A stretch of 13,085 nucleotides of DNA from an uncultured Eubacteriaceae bacterium (GTDB lineage Bacteria > Bacillota > Clostridia > Eubacteriales > UBA1433), in contig CALGIV010000111.1 in assembly GCA_937914785.1 (NCBI GenBank), forward strand, positions 1 through 13,085, in the 5' to 3' direction. Below are positions 6,903 through 13,085 of the stretch, in pieces. A program made the translations under genes and the position numbers. Within the stretch, counting starts at the first letter, position 1. Every line of letters starts with the position of its first letter. The notes under the pieces were generated by a model, which was not told the origin of the DNA, made no database searches, and saw only the letters and a program-made list of their open reading frames with translations.

Positions 6903-7874
6903 TTATTCATTTTTCACGCTGTTTACACGTTCGGCATATTCCGGCGTCAATTCAAGGCCGAAGTCCGCCATCACTTCTTCATTGATGTACAGGCTGCTTT
7001 CCTTGATGATCTCATAGTCTATCTCTTCTGCCGTCATTTGACCTTTGAGCACTTTTGCCGCCATCTGGCCGGTCTGAATACCCAGCTGGTAGTATTCAAT
7101 GCCTTCTGCGGCAACACAACCCAGCTTGACCTGCTCAATTTCACTGCCGAAAATTGGAACACCCTTCGCATTCGCCTTATCCAGCAGAACCGACAACGAA
7201 CCGACAACCGTGTTATCGGTCAAGTTCGTCATCACGTCCACCTTGCTTATAAGGCTGTCCATCGCAAGCGGAATATCGCCCGATGCACTGACTCCCTGTG
7301 TAACGATTTCGAAACCATACTGCGGCGTCAGCGCTTCATAATCTGCAATCGCCGATTCTGAGTTCACTTCACTCAACGTGTACAAAATCCCTACTTTCGT
7401 CGCTTCCGGCATCAGCGCGCGGATCAGCTTCAGTTGCGCTTCAACAGGCAGCTTATCGCTCGTCCCCGTAACATTGCCGCCTGTCAGGCCGGCCGCCACG
7501 GGATCCGTCACCGCCGTAAAGACGACCGGAATATCCTTACCGTCCGCCGCATTATAAGATGCCTGCGCAGACGGCGTAGCGATCGCACAGATCAGATCCA
7601 CATTGTTCGATACCTGACTTTGCGCAATCAGATTTGCCGTTCCGCTGTCGAACTGCGCATTCTGATATTCAATCGTCAAATTTTCTCCTTCTACGATGCC
7701 TTCCATACGAAGCCCTTCTAAAAAGCCCTCACGGCAGTTATCCAGCGAAGCATGATCGCCGAACTGGTTGATGCCAATCGTATAGCTTTCACCGCTGCCG
7801 CCGCCACTGCCGCATCCAACCAACATACCACACAGTACTAATACACATAAAATAATTGTTCCCGTTTTTTTCAT
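6903..7874 (-). CDS. trpX: tryptophan ABC transporter substrate-binding lipoprotein
   Basis: A 323-residue extracytoplasmic binding protein of the ABC_sub_bind family (PF04392). The N-terminus MKKTGTIILCVLVLCGMLVGC is a lipoprotein signal with lipobox LVGC, so C21 would be lipid-modified, followed by a Gly/Ser linker. The mature part shows family features: GINQFGDHASLDNCREGF, an IAQS segment, ATPSAQA and a VFTAVTDPVAAGL stretch. The frame runs open upstream to 8021 through the T-box terminator, but AAGGAGA (7881-7887) and the signal peptide fix the start at 7874. It is the first gene after the T-box and is followed by permease and ATPase genes. Tryptophan as ligand follows from the UGG specifier; without it, tyrosine or another ligand could not be excluded. 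Confidence 0.9.
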   Translation of the reverse strand: MKKTGTIILCVLVLCGMLVGCGSGGGSGESYTIGINQFGDHASLDNCREGFLEGLRMEGIVEGENLTIEYQNAQFDSGTANLIAQSQVSNNVDLICAIATPSAQASYNAADGKDIPVVFTAVTDPVAAGLTGGNVTGTSDKLPVEAQLKLIRALMPEATKVGILYTLSEVNSESAIADYEALTPQYGFEIVTQGVSASGDIPLAMDSLISKVDVMTNLTDNTVVGSLSVLLDKANAKGVPIFGSEIEQVKLGCVAAEGIEYYQLGIQTGQMAAKVLKGQMTAEEIDYEIIKESSLYINEEVMADFGLELTPEYAERVNSVKNE

Positions 7875-7964
7875 TTCTGTTCTCCTTCTTTTTCTTTTCA
7901 ATGCAATGATCCATTCTGCTCTCTGTATCGCCAATCGCTTTGCATACTTCATCCCCCTGACAAT

Positions 7965-7999
7965 AAAAAAACCATATATCTTCAAATTAAGATATATGG
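7965..7999 (-). terminator. T-box regulated terminator
   Basis: A perfect 11-bp stem (CCATATATCTT, 7972-7982, with 7989-7999) and 6-base loop, followed on the minus strand by seven T's (7971-7965). The 5' arm of the terminator follows directly on the TCCC that would complete the antiterminator, as expected for a tRNA-controlled switch. Confidence 0.92.
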
Positions 8000-8236
8000 G
8001 ACGAATAAACCGCGGTACCACCCAAATTGACTTAGATTACTAAGCCCGCTTTCTCGCGCACTAACATACGCGGCACTTTTGTAACAGGTGTGCTTCCCGT
8101 CAGCGCCTACTTTAAATATTTCGGGCTGCCCTCAAAAGTCCATTCATATTTTCGTCGTATGCCGCTTTTCACCATTTGCGGCTCTCTGGAATACCACTGC
8201 AAAATATTACTATTCTTTCTCAACGGTTTTGTTATA
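7965..8236 (-). promoter_or_regulatory. T-box riboswitch, Trp specific (UGG specifier)
   Basis: The T-box sequence GGGTGGTACCGCG is at 8023-8011 on the minus strand and the matching CGTCCC follows, giving an antiterminator competing with the terminator at 7965-7999. Stem I is clear: AGTA (8211-8208), then ATATTTT (8207-8201) pairing with AAAATAT (8152-8146). The AGAGAG and GCCGC..TGGTG..GCGGC distal elements follow the first arm. The 3' side of the specifier loop is GAA-TGG-A, so the specifier is UGG (8142-8140) for tryptophan. Uncharged tRNA-Trp would allow read-through into trpXYZ-tadA. One oddity is that the acceptor-pairing bulge UGGU would match an A discriminator, while bacterial tRNA-Trp usually carries G73. 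Confidence 0.93.
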
Positions 8237-8242
8237 GCATTC

Positions 8243-8271
8243 ATCATACACTGTAAAAAATATTTTGTCAA
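8243..8271 (-). promoter_or_regulatory. promoter of the T-box trpXYZ-tadA operon
   Basis: On the minus strand, perfect -35 TTGACA (8271-8266), 17-base spacer and -10 TATGAT (8248-8243). The predicted start is about 8236, just before T-box stem I. Confidence 0.88.
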
Positions 8272-8280
8272 TATATTTTT

Positions 8281-8308
8281 AAAAGGCAATTCGCAGGAAT
8301 TGCCTTTT
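8281..8308 (-). terminator. terminator of the M23 peptidase gene
   Basis: A perfect 12-bp stem (8281-8292 with 8297-8308) with a 4-base loop, 17 bases after the stop codon. On the minus strand the arm ends in only four T's and then A's, so it may act in either direction. It sits 10 bases before the next operon's -35. Confidence 0.7.
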
Positions 8309-8324
8309 AATCTATTTTATGGTT

Positions 8325-9980
8325 TTATTGCAGAGCTGTTACTCTTCTGCCGTATGCCAGAAACTCAAAGTAACTGTACAGCGGAACCGGCACATCATTA
8401 TAACGGATTTCAAAATGCAAGTGTGAGCCCGTACTGTTGCCCGTATTCCCCATCGCGCCGATATACTGTCCCTGCTTCACCTCATCGCCAACAGATACAC
8501 CGTAGCTGGACAAGTGGCCGTAAAGCGTAGAATAACCGTTTTCGTGGCGAATCTTGATACACATCCCATAGCCCGCGTTCCACTGCGTCATAATGACAAC
8601 ACCGGAATCTGAAGCGTAGATTGGTGTGCCAACCGAGTTTGCAATATCCACTGCAACGCCATTTGCGTGTGAACCGCCGCGCTCATCGTAAGATGAGACA
8701 ACGCCGCTTGTCGGGAATAAGAACCTGCCTGTGCTCTGTGCTGCCGGCAACGCCAGTGTCCCTATATACTGCACCTCGGCGACCGGCTCTTTCGTTATTT
8801 CTGAGCTGAGCTGTACTTCTTCCACCTGCTTGCCATTTACATACGTGATCTCAGAAGTAATCGTCTGTTCTCCGGGTATGCCGGCCGTTTTCACCTTCTT
8901 CTGACCTTCATACAGCGTCGATGTCGACTCAAATTCCACACCATACGGAATTTCCTGCGTATACGTAACCTGCTTTTTCGTCGTAATCGTCACGGCCGGC
9001 CTGTTGGAAAGCGAACTTTCCGTCATAAACTTTTCTTTATCAAAACTCAACGCCGACATAACGTCCTCGTCATCAGACGCCGAACCCTCTGCACGCATTG
9101 CCAGGCTCGCCGCCACATTCGTATTCATCGCGGCATTCTGCCCGATGGCATCTTCTCCGAAAATACTGGCCACAACGCTGTCCGGCGTCTCGACCATCGA
9201 CATATCAATAATGCGTTCTTCATATTCAATTGTCTGATCAATTTCGGCTTCCCCAATCAACGTCTCGTTCTCTTTCGTCGCCGTATACTGCAGCGTCAAA
9301 GCATTGAGCACCGCTTCGCCATCTTCTTTAGAACCGACACAGGCCAACTCCTGGCCGTCTACCAAAATGACAACGCCTTTGACATATAATTTATTAAAGC
9401 CTAATTCATAGACCGCTTTTTTACATTCTTCCAAATTCAATGCATCATTACTGAAGTTAAACGGCGCCTTCGTATAAACGACCGTCTGCTCATAATACAA
9501 ATCTCCAATATCGAGCCATTCCGTCATATCGTTCTCAACGGTTTTTAACGCCACCTCAAATGTATTCGTATCCCTTACAGTACCCACTTCACTGCCATTT
9601 AAATAGACCGCATAGCCTGAACCCACCTGCGGCAGGAAAATCACCAGCATCGCCAGCAATACTCCGCACCCTACAATTGCCGTGCGCAAAGAATACCGCC
9701 TGATCCCTTTTGTAAAATTTCGAAAAGCTACCGCAAACAAATCCGTCCAATACTGTACGGCACACTGAAACCAGCAAAGCTTATAATCCGTTTCCTGAAT
9801 CCACATAGAAAAGGACGTTCCACCCGTTGTAACACCTCTTCTTCGCTTCGTATCACGTTGCCACTTTACATAAGTCATTTCGTCGATCAAGTGTCGCCGA
9901 TTTTTCTTGCGCAGCAACTTTTGATTCAGTGCCTGAAGTTTTTTATCATAATCACGTCGCATTTGTAATCGTAATTTCAT
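8325..9980 (-). CDS. membrane-anchored G5/M23 metallopeptidase (cell-wall hydrolase)
   Basis: A 551-residue protein with a basic cytoplasmic N-terminus (1-95), one membrane anchor (about 100-118), a long extracytoplasmic region, a G5-like domain (about 330-407) and a C-terminal M23 (LytM/lysostaphin) peptidase domain (about 418-540). M23 peptidases cleave peptidoglycan cross-bridges or stem peptides with one zinc. Visible ligands are H438 and D445 in SHANGVAVDIA, H489 in YGHLS, and H520/H522 in GSHLHFEI. All catalytic residues seem present, so it is probably active. The first motif is HX6D rather than the usual M23 HX3D. The start has a moderate AGGTGA site. Its own promoter carries a WalR-like direct repeat, and a terminator follows, so it is monocistronic. 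Confidence 0.9.
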   Translation of the reverse strand: MKLRLQMRRDYDKKLQALNQKLLRKKNRRHLIDEMTYVKWQRDTKRRRGVTTGGTSFSMWIQETDYKLCWFQCAVQYWTDLFAVAFRNFTKGIRRYSLRTAIVGCGVLLAMLVIFLPQVGSGYAVYLNGSEVGTVRDTNTFEVALKTVENDMTEWLDIGDLYYEQTVVYTKAPFNFSNDALNLEECKKAVYELGFNKLYVKGVVILVDGQELACVGSKEDGEAVLNALTLQYTATKENETLIGEAEIDQTIEYEERIIDMSMVETPDSVVASIFGEDAIGQNAAMNTNVAASLAMRAEGSASDDEDVMSALSFDKEKFMTESSLSNRPAVTITTKKQVTYTQEIPYGVEFESTSTLYEGQKKVKTAGIPGEQTITSEITYVNGKQVEEVQLSSEITKEPVAEVQYIGTLALPAAQSTGRFLFPTSGVVSSYDERGGSHANGVAVDIANSVGTPIYASDSGVVIMTQWNAGYGMCIKIRHENGYSTLYGHLSSYGVSVGDEVKQGQYIGAMGNTGNSTGSHLHFEIRYNDVPVPLYSYFEFLAYGRRVTALQ

Positions 9981-10007
9981 TATTCACCTATCGTCTTACG
10001 TTAGTAT

Positions 10008-10024
10008 GTTACAATTCTGTTACA
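10008..10024 (-). promoter_or_regulatory. WalR (YycF)-like box in the M23 gene leader
   Basis: On the minus strand TGTAAC-N5-TGTAAC (10024-10019 and 10013-10008), an exact match to the published WalR consensus TGTWAH-N5-TGTWAH. The repeat is wider (AATTGTAACA twice at 11-bp period). It begins about at the predicted transcript start, a position more typical of repression than activation. Confidence 0.6.
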
Positions 10025-10030
10025 ATTAGC

Positions 10031-10059
10031 ATTATACCTTATACATTTCCAATAGTCAA
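10031..10059 (-). promoter_or_regulatory. promoter of the M23 peptidase gene
   Basis: On the minus strand, -35 TTGACT (10059-10054), 17-base spacer and perfect -10 TATAAT (10036-10031). It lies 50 bases before the start codon. Confidence 0.88.
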
Positions 10060-10430
10060 TAGTATTTTAAATGTATTTCATTGACTTCACTGAAATGAAC
10101 AAGACAATATTTTATATATTACAGCATTTTTTATTAAATTTTGACAAATAAATAACTATTATTGAAAATTTATTACTATGCTACTATACTTAATGATAAA
10201 TTCTTGTATTTTTAATCATATATTAGAGATTAATCCTAAATTAAAACGTTTTAATTGTATAAATTTTCTAAAAATACACATATTCTTTAATATTTATACA
10301 TACACATACTATGCTCTGAACTTATATGCTCAAAATCATAATGATCAAAAATGTACTTTAGAATGATTTTTTTTATTACCGTAATCGTTTAAACTATTTT
10401 TGCACATTATGTTGAGCTGTATAGTTAAGT
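10060..10430. other. AT-rich divergent intergenic region and long leader
   Basis: No supportable gene is seen between the peptidase promoter and the structured element at 10432. A plus-strand promoter sits at 10162-10190. Weak inverted repeats occur at 10077-10082 with 10094-10099 (TTCATT/AATGAA), and at 10389-10397 with 10421-10428 (TTAAACTAT/ATAGTTAA, one bulged A). A T8 run lies at about 10367-10374. The open frame at 10178-10366 has no ribosome-binding site and begins inside the promoter. Confidence 0.5.
10162..10190 (+). promoter_or_regulatory. promoter for the lactate permease transcript
   Basis: -35 TTGAAA (10162-10167), 17-base spacer and -10 TATACT (10185-10190). If used, it gives an unusually long leader of about 360 bases before the permease. 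A nearer but poorer promoter candidate ends in TATAGT (10419-10424). Confidence 0.55.
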
Positions 10431-10431
10431 T

Positions 10432-10511
10432 ACTGAAAGGGAGGGATGCGGCGGCGCAGAACCATTTTATTCTACTTGACCGACTCGACCATTGAGGTAA
10501 TTTCAGTTTTT
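10432..10511 (+). promoter_or_regulatory. GC-rich structured element in the permease leader (candidate attenuator)
   Basis: ACTGAAA (10432-10438) pairs perfectly with TTTCAGT (10501-10507), and the second arm runs into TTTTT (10507-10511). Inside are a TGCG/CGCA hairpin with a 4-base loop (10447-10458) and weaker pairings near 10479-10498. The GC-rich core stands out in very AT-rich surroundings. It does not match a riboswitch class I recognise. The same bases encode the start of the upstream ORF at 10446. Confidence 0.4.
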
Positions 10512-10559
10512 ATCTCGTTACGACACACAAATCTTTTGAAAGGACTTATTTACGTTTAA
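10446..10559 (+). CDS. candidate 37-residue upstream ORF coupled to the lactate permease
   Basis: This short frame starts at ATG after AAAGGGAGGG, where the AAGG at 10437-10440 is five bases from the ATG. It ends at a TAA whose last base is the first base of the permease ATG (TAATG). The peptide starts MRRRRTILFYLTDSTIEV and is basic at the N-terminus and hydrophobic in the middle; I recognise no family. The overlap would couple permease translation to this ORF and explain why the permease's own AAGGA site is 13-14 bases from its start, further than usual. It may be a regulatory leader peptide, a small membrane peptide, or chance. No repeated regulatory codons stand out except four consecutive arginines. 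Confidence 0.4.
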   Translation: MRRRRTILFYLTDSTIEVISVFISLRHTNLLKGLIYV

Positions 10560-12076
10560 TGAAAGTATTATTAGCTATTATTCCCGTCCTTATCGTATTG
10601 ATTGGTCTTGGACCGCTGAAACTTTCTTCCGTAAAAGTCGCACCGGTCGCGATGGTTGTTGCAATGATCATCGGCGTATACGGCTTTGGTACTACCTGGG
10701 GTGACTTGATCGTTCCCGTGTTCCTGAAAAGAGGTGTATTTGAAGGATTAAAAGCATTCTTTATGATCTCGGGAGCCTATTCATTGCTGCGCTTTATGCA
10801 GATGACAGGTGCTATTGAGAAAATCAAGTCCACAATTTCAGATTTGACACACGACAAGCGCGCCCACGTCATCATCATCGCCATTTTCCTGGGCACATTC
10901 TTTGAAGGCGCCGCCGGAAGCGGCACGCCTGCAGCGATCTGCGCACCACTGCTCGTCGGCCTCGGCTATGAGCCGATGACAGCTGCAGTGGTCTGCTTAA
11001 TCGCCAACTGTGTCCCTGTCTCGTGGGGCGCAGCCGGCCTGACGACAATTATGCCGGCGACGAGCACGGACATCAACAAATTTATGACTGTCCTAGAAGC
11101 CTCCGGTGCAGCCGGCAAAATGCATATGATCGGCGCACTGGTCATCATGTTTATTGCGATCTGGTTCGTTTTCGGCAAAAAGGGATTCAAAGGAATGGGG
11201 CCCTATTTAATTATCAACTCCATTTTATACGCCGGCCTTATCGCCCTTACTTCACACACGATGCCTGAAATTGTGGGCATTGCAACCGGGATGCTCATGG
11301 TTGCCATCAACATCCTATTGTTCAAAGTCTTTAAATTTAAGACGACGACGCCGGATGAATTTGTTTACGAACCCGATCTAAGCGCTGTAAAATCCGGCGG
11401 AGAGATGTCGGCCGTTATGGCCTTTATACCGTATATCCTGTTGTGTATCTGTATTCCGGTCGTTCGTTTCTCACTCCCGCTACCCTTCCTGGCGAAAATT
11501 GGCTTTACAACCTGGGTTGGCTGCACGATTTATATCGTCATTTTCTTAAGCTCCCTCATCGTGCCGGGCGGCAGGAAAGTTGTATTCAGAGCCATCGGCA
11601 ATGCGTTTAAATCCGTATGGCTTTCCGGCATTGCAATCGTCTCTATGGTCACGCTGGCTGCCGTGATGAACGGCACGGGGATGACGCAGGCAATCGCCAA
11701 TTTCCTAACCGGCGTCGGCGGAATCTATCCGGCATTCGCCGTCCTTATCGGCGTACTCGGTTCATTCGTATCCGGTACCGCTGCGACATCAAACAATATG
11801 TTCGGCGCCATGCACTGCTACGCCGCTGTTGAAATGCAGATGAACCCGATTCCGGTCTTTGGCGCGCAAAACGCCGGCGGCGCACTCGGCAATATGATCT
11901 GTCCGTTCAATGTCGTACAGGTTGCCACCACGACCGGTATGCCTGGGCAGGAAGGCAAGATTATGAAACGCGTTTTGCCGGCATTCTGTATCGTACTGGT
12001 GCTCTATATGGCACTTGCGTTACTATACACCCATGCCCTATTTCCATTCAGTACCTATCCTGGTATGATTGGTTAA
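10559..12076 (+). CDS. lctP: L-lactate permease family transporter
   Basis: A 505-residue integral membrane protein with about 12 membrane segments, of the LctP/LldP family (Lactate_perm, TC 2.A.14), which imports lactate or glycolate with protons. Conserved blocks are GTFFEGAAGSGTPAAICAPLL (112-132), SGTAATSNNMFG (405-416) and QNAGGALGNMICPFNVVQV (437-455). It is somewhat shorter than the E. coli paralogue (551 residues), mainly in loops. No other start codon lies in frame near the N-terminus. The AAGGA site is 13-14 bases away, but the start overlaps the stop of a small upstream ORF. It is monocistronic: no lactate-utilisation enzyme genes follow, and a strong terminator does. L-lactate is the likeliest substrate; D-lactate or glycolate cannot be excluded. 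Confidence 0.92.
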   Translation: MKVLLAIIPVLIVLIGLGPLKLSSVKVAPVAMVVAMIIGVYGFGTTWGDLIVPVFLKRGVFEGLKAFFMISGAYSLLRFMQMTGAIEKIKSTISDLTHDKRAHVIIIAIFLGTFFEGAAGSGTPAAICAPLLVGLGYEPMTAAVVCLIANCVPVSWGAAGLTTIMPATSTDINKFMTVLEASGAAGKMHMIGALVIMFIAIWFVFGKKGFKGMGPYLIINSILYAGLIALTSHTMPEIVGIATGMLMVAINILLFKVFKFKTTTPDEFVYEPDLSAVKSGGEMSAVMAFIPYILLCICIPVVRFSLPLPFLAKIGFTTWVGCTIYIVIFLSSLIVPGGRKVVFRAIGNAFKSVWLSGIAIVSMVTLAAVMNGTGMTQAIANFLTGVGGIYPAFAVLIGVLGSFVSGTAATSNNMFGAMHCYAAVEMQMNPIPVFGAQNAGGALGNMICPFNVVQVATTTGMPGQEGKIMKRVLPAFCIVLVLYMALALLYTHALFPFSTYPGMIG

Positions 12077-12090
12077 GAATATGGAATGCG

Positions 12091-12126
12091 AAAAAAGCGG
12101 CTTGATAAGGCCGCTTTTTTATTTTT
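12091..12126. terminator. bidirectional terminator between lctP and the FecE-type ATPase gene
   Basis: An 11-bp stem (AAAAAAGCGGC, 12091-12101, with 12110-12120) and 8-base loop, followed by TTTTTTATTTTT on the plus strand and by six T's on the minus strand. It lies 15 bases after lctP and a few bases after the stop of the convergent ATPase gene, so it can serve both. Confidence 0.92.
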
Positions 12127-12131
12127 GTTCT

Positions 12132-12896
12132 CTATTCCATTTTCTCAAATGTATAATAAGTTTTCCCGCCATCGGCAATCTGCCTGCTGTGCACACAAAA
12201 GACTTCATCGATTTTGCCGCTTTGATAAATACGCTGCGGCGTATCGTATAAGAGTACTTGTCCGTCACGCATTAAGCATATATAATCCGCACAATCAAGC
12301 GCCTGAGCAACATCGTGCATAACGGCGATGACCGTTTTTCCTGCGTTTCTTAATTCCCGTATAATACGAATCATTTCCAGCTGATGCCTGATATCCAGGT
12401 ACGTCGTCGGCTCGTCCAGCAACACCACCGCGGTATCCTGCGCAATCGTCGATGCGATGTAGGCAAGCTGCCGCTGCCCGCCGGAAAGTTCCGCAATATT
12501 CTGATGCTGATATTGCGCCGCATTTGTCAGTTCAAGCGCATAGGCGACTTTTGCTTCATCTTCTCGGGTCGGCTTTTTACCAAATCCCAGATATGGATAG
12601 CGGCCATGCATCACGAGCGAATAAACGCTCATATTGGCCTGTATGCGGTTTTGCGGCAGCAGAGAAACGCGCTTCGCATACGCCTTCGGACTGTATTGCA
12701 TCATATCTTCTCTATCGAACAACACCGCGCCGCTTTGCGGTTTTAACAGGCGCGACATCACGCGCAGCATCGTCGTCTTCCCGCAGCCGTTTGGCCCAAT
12801 GATCACGGAGAGCGCCTCTTTCTTAAAATGCACCTGCACATCTCTTAACTGCCAGGCGGCCGTATAAGATGCACTCACCTTGCGCAGTTCAATCAT
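12132..12896 (-). CDS. ABC transporter ATPase, FecE/FhuC/BtuD type (iron-siderophore, heme or cobalamin import)
   Basis: A 254-residue ATPase with Walker A GPNGCGKTT (34-42), Q-loop Q82, signature LSGGQRQ (137-143), Walker B VVLLDEPT with catalytic E162, D-loop YLD (166-168) and switch H194 (MHD). The segment MHGRYPYLGFG (96-106) is characteristic of ATPases of siderophore, heme and vitamin B12 importers. The start overlaps the stop of the upstream permease gene (ATGATTGA), so the two are translationally coupled; no good separate ribosome-binding site is seen. It is the last gene of its operon, ending at the bidirectional terminator. The actual ligand would be set by the binding protein, which lies outside the window. 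Confidence 0.9.
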   Translation of the reverse strand: MIELRKVSASYTAAWQLRDVQVHFKKEALSVIIGPNGCGKTTMLRVMSRLLKPQSGAVLFDREDMMQYSPKAYAKRVSLLPQNRIQANMSVYSLVMHGRYPYLGFGKKPTREDEAKVAYALELTNAAQYQHQNIAELSGGQRQLAYIASTIAQDTAVVLLDEPTTYLDIRHQLEMIRIIRELRNAGKTVIAVMHDVAQALDCADYICLMRDGQVLLYDTPQRIYQSGKIDEVFCVHSRQIADGGKTYYTFEKME

Positions 12897-13085
12897 AGAG
12901 CCGTCCCCGCCTTCGTTTGAACAACAAATAAATAAAGAACGGCGCGCCGATGATGGAGATCACAATCCCTGTTGCAATTTCGTAGGGTGAAAACGCTATG
13001 CGCGCGATATTGTCACACAATAAAACGAAAATCGCTCCGATAAGCCCCGCGGTTAAAACGACCGTACGGTTATCATACCCGACAA
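12889..13085 (-). CDS. FecCD-family ABC permease, C-terminal fragment (partial at window edge)
   Basis: The last 64 codons of a permease read from the right edge, VGYDNRTVVL to the stop at 12889-12891. Membrane segments are visible at LTAGLIGAIFVLLCDNIAR and at ATGIVISIIGAPFFIYLLF, followed by the basic KRRRGRLYD tail. The GIVISIIGAPFFIYLL block is the conserved C-terminus of BtuC/FecCD/FhuB permeases, just after the PYEIATG turn. It is coupled to the ATPase gene by an 8-base overlap. The rest lies beyond position 13085. Confidence 0.9.
   Translation of the reverse strand, partial: VGYDNRTVVLTAGLIGAIFVLLCDNIARIAFSPYEIATGIVISIIGAPFFIYLLFKRRRGRLYD

Noticed and set aside
7875..8021. 49-residue N-terminal extension of trpX
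   Set aside because: It would run back through the T-box terminator and part of the leader; the lipoprotein signal and ribosome-binding site place the start at 7874.
9589..9777. Open frame antiparallel or out of frame within the M23 gene's membrane-anchor region
   Set aside because: It is a shadow of the real coding frame with no start signal or recognisable family.
10178..10366. 62-residue open frame in the lactate permease leader
   Set aside because: It starts inside the predicted -10 region, has no ribosome-binding site and has a composition expected of random AT-rich DNA (rich in N, I, Y and L).

Overview
The window looks like a chromosomal segment from an anaerobic or microaerophilic low-to-mid GC Bacillota, plausibly a Negativicute. 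The evidence is strong AGGAGG-type ribosome-binding sites, a T-box leader, a rubredoxin-containing rubrerythrin, an L-lactate permease and many intrinsic terminators. The lineage is an inference; no rRNA or other marker is present. No tRNA, rRNA, CRISPR array, insertion sequence or phage gene was seen.

Layout from left to right. A possible 19-residue gene tail (to 61) is followed by two tandem cupin paralogues on the minus strand (298-1024), with their own promoter and terminator. Divergently, on the plus strand, lies a run of a radical SAM protein and a DUF4130-type partner that overlap by 20 bases, followed by a YihY/BrkB membrane protein (1154-4066). The radical SAM/DUF4130 pair is the recognised but poorly characterised 'DNA modification/repair' couple. 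Convergent to it is a rubrerythrin (4097-4642, minus) whose terminator lies inside the last codons of yihY.

Next comes a minus-strand operon read from about 8236 down to 4727. It has a strong promoter, a T-box leader whose specifier reads UGG (Trp), a lipoprotein-type substrate-binding protein, a permease, an ATPase and the tRNA adenosine deaminase TadA. This is a TrpXYZ-type tryptophan importer controlled by uncharged tRNA-Trp, with tadA attached at the 3' end.

Upstream of it, also on the minus strand, is a membrane-anchored G5/M23 peptidase (8325-9980). It has a near-consensus promoter and a direct repeat matching the WalR (YycF) box, which fits a cell-wall hydrolase under essential two-component control. 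Its zinc motif has HX6D spacing rather than the usual HX3D of M23.

A 578-base AT-rich gap (9981-10558) holds that promoter, a separate plus-strand promoter and a long leader for the L-lactate permease. The leader contains a GC-rich structured island and a 37-codon upstream ORF whose stop overlaps the permease start (TAATG). A bidirectional terminator (12091-12126) separates the permease from a minus-strand FecE-type ATPase and the C-terminal end of a FecCD-type permease, part of an iron-siderophore, heme or cobalamin importer that continues beyond the right edge.

The strongest candidates for something undescribed are the lactate permease leader, the M23 zinc-site variant with its WalR-like box, and the radical SAM/DUF4130 pair. 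The other genes are recognisable families.
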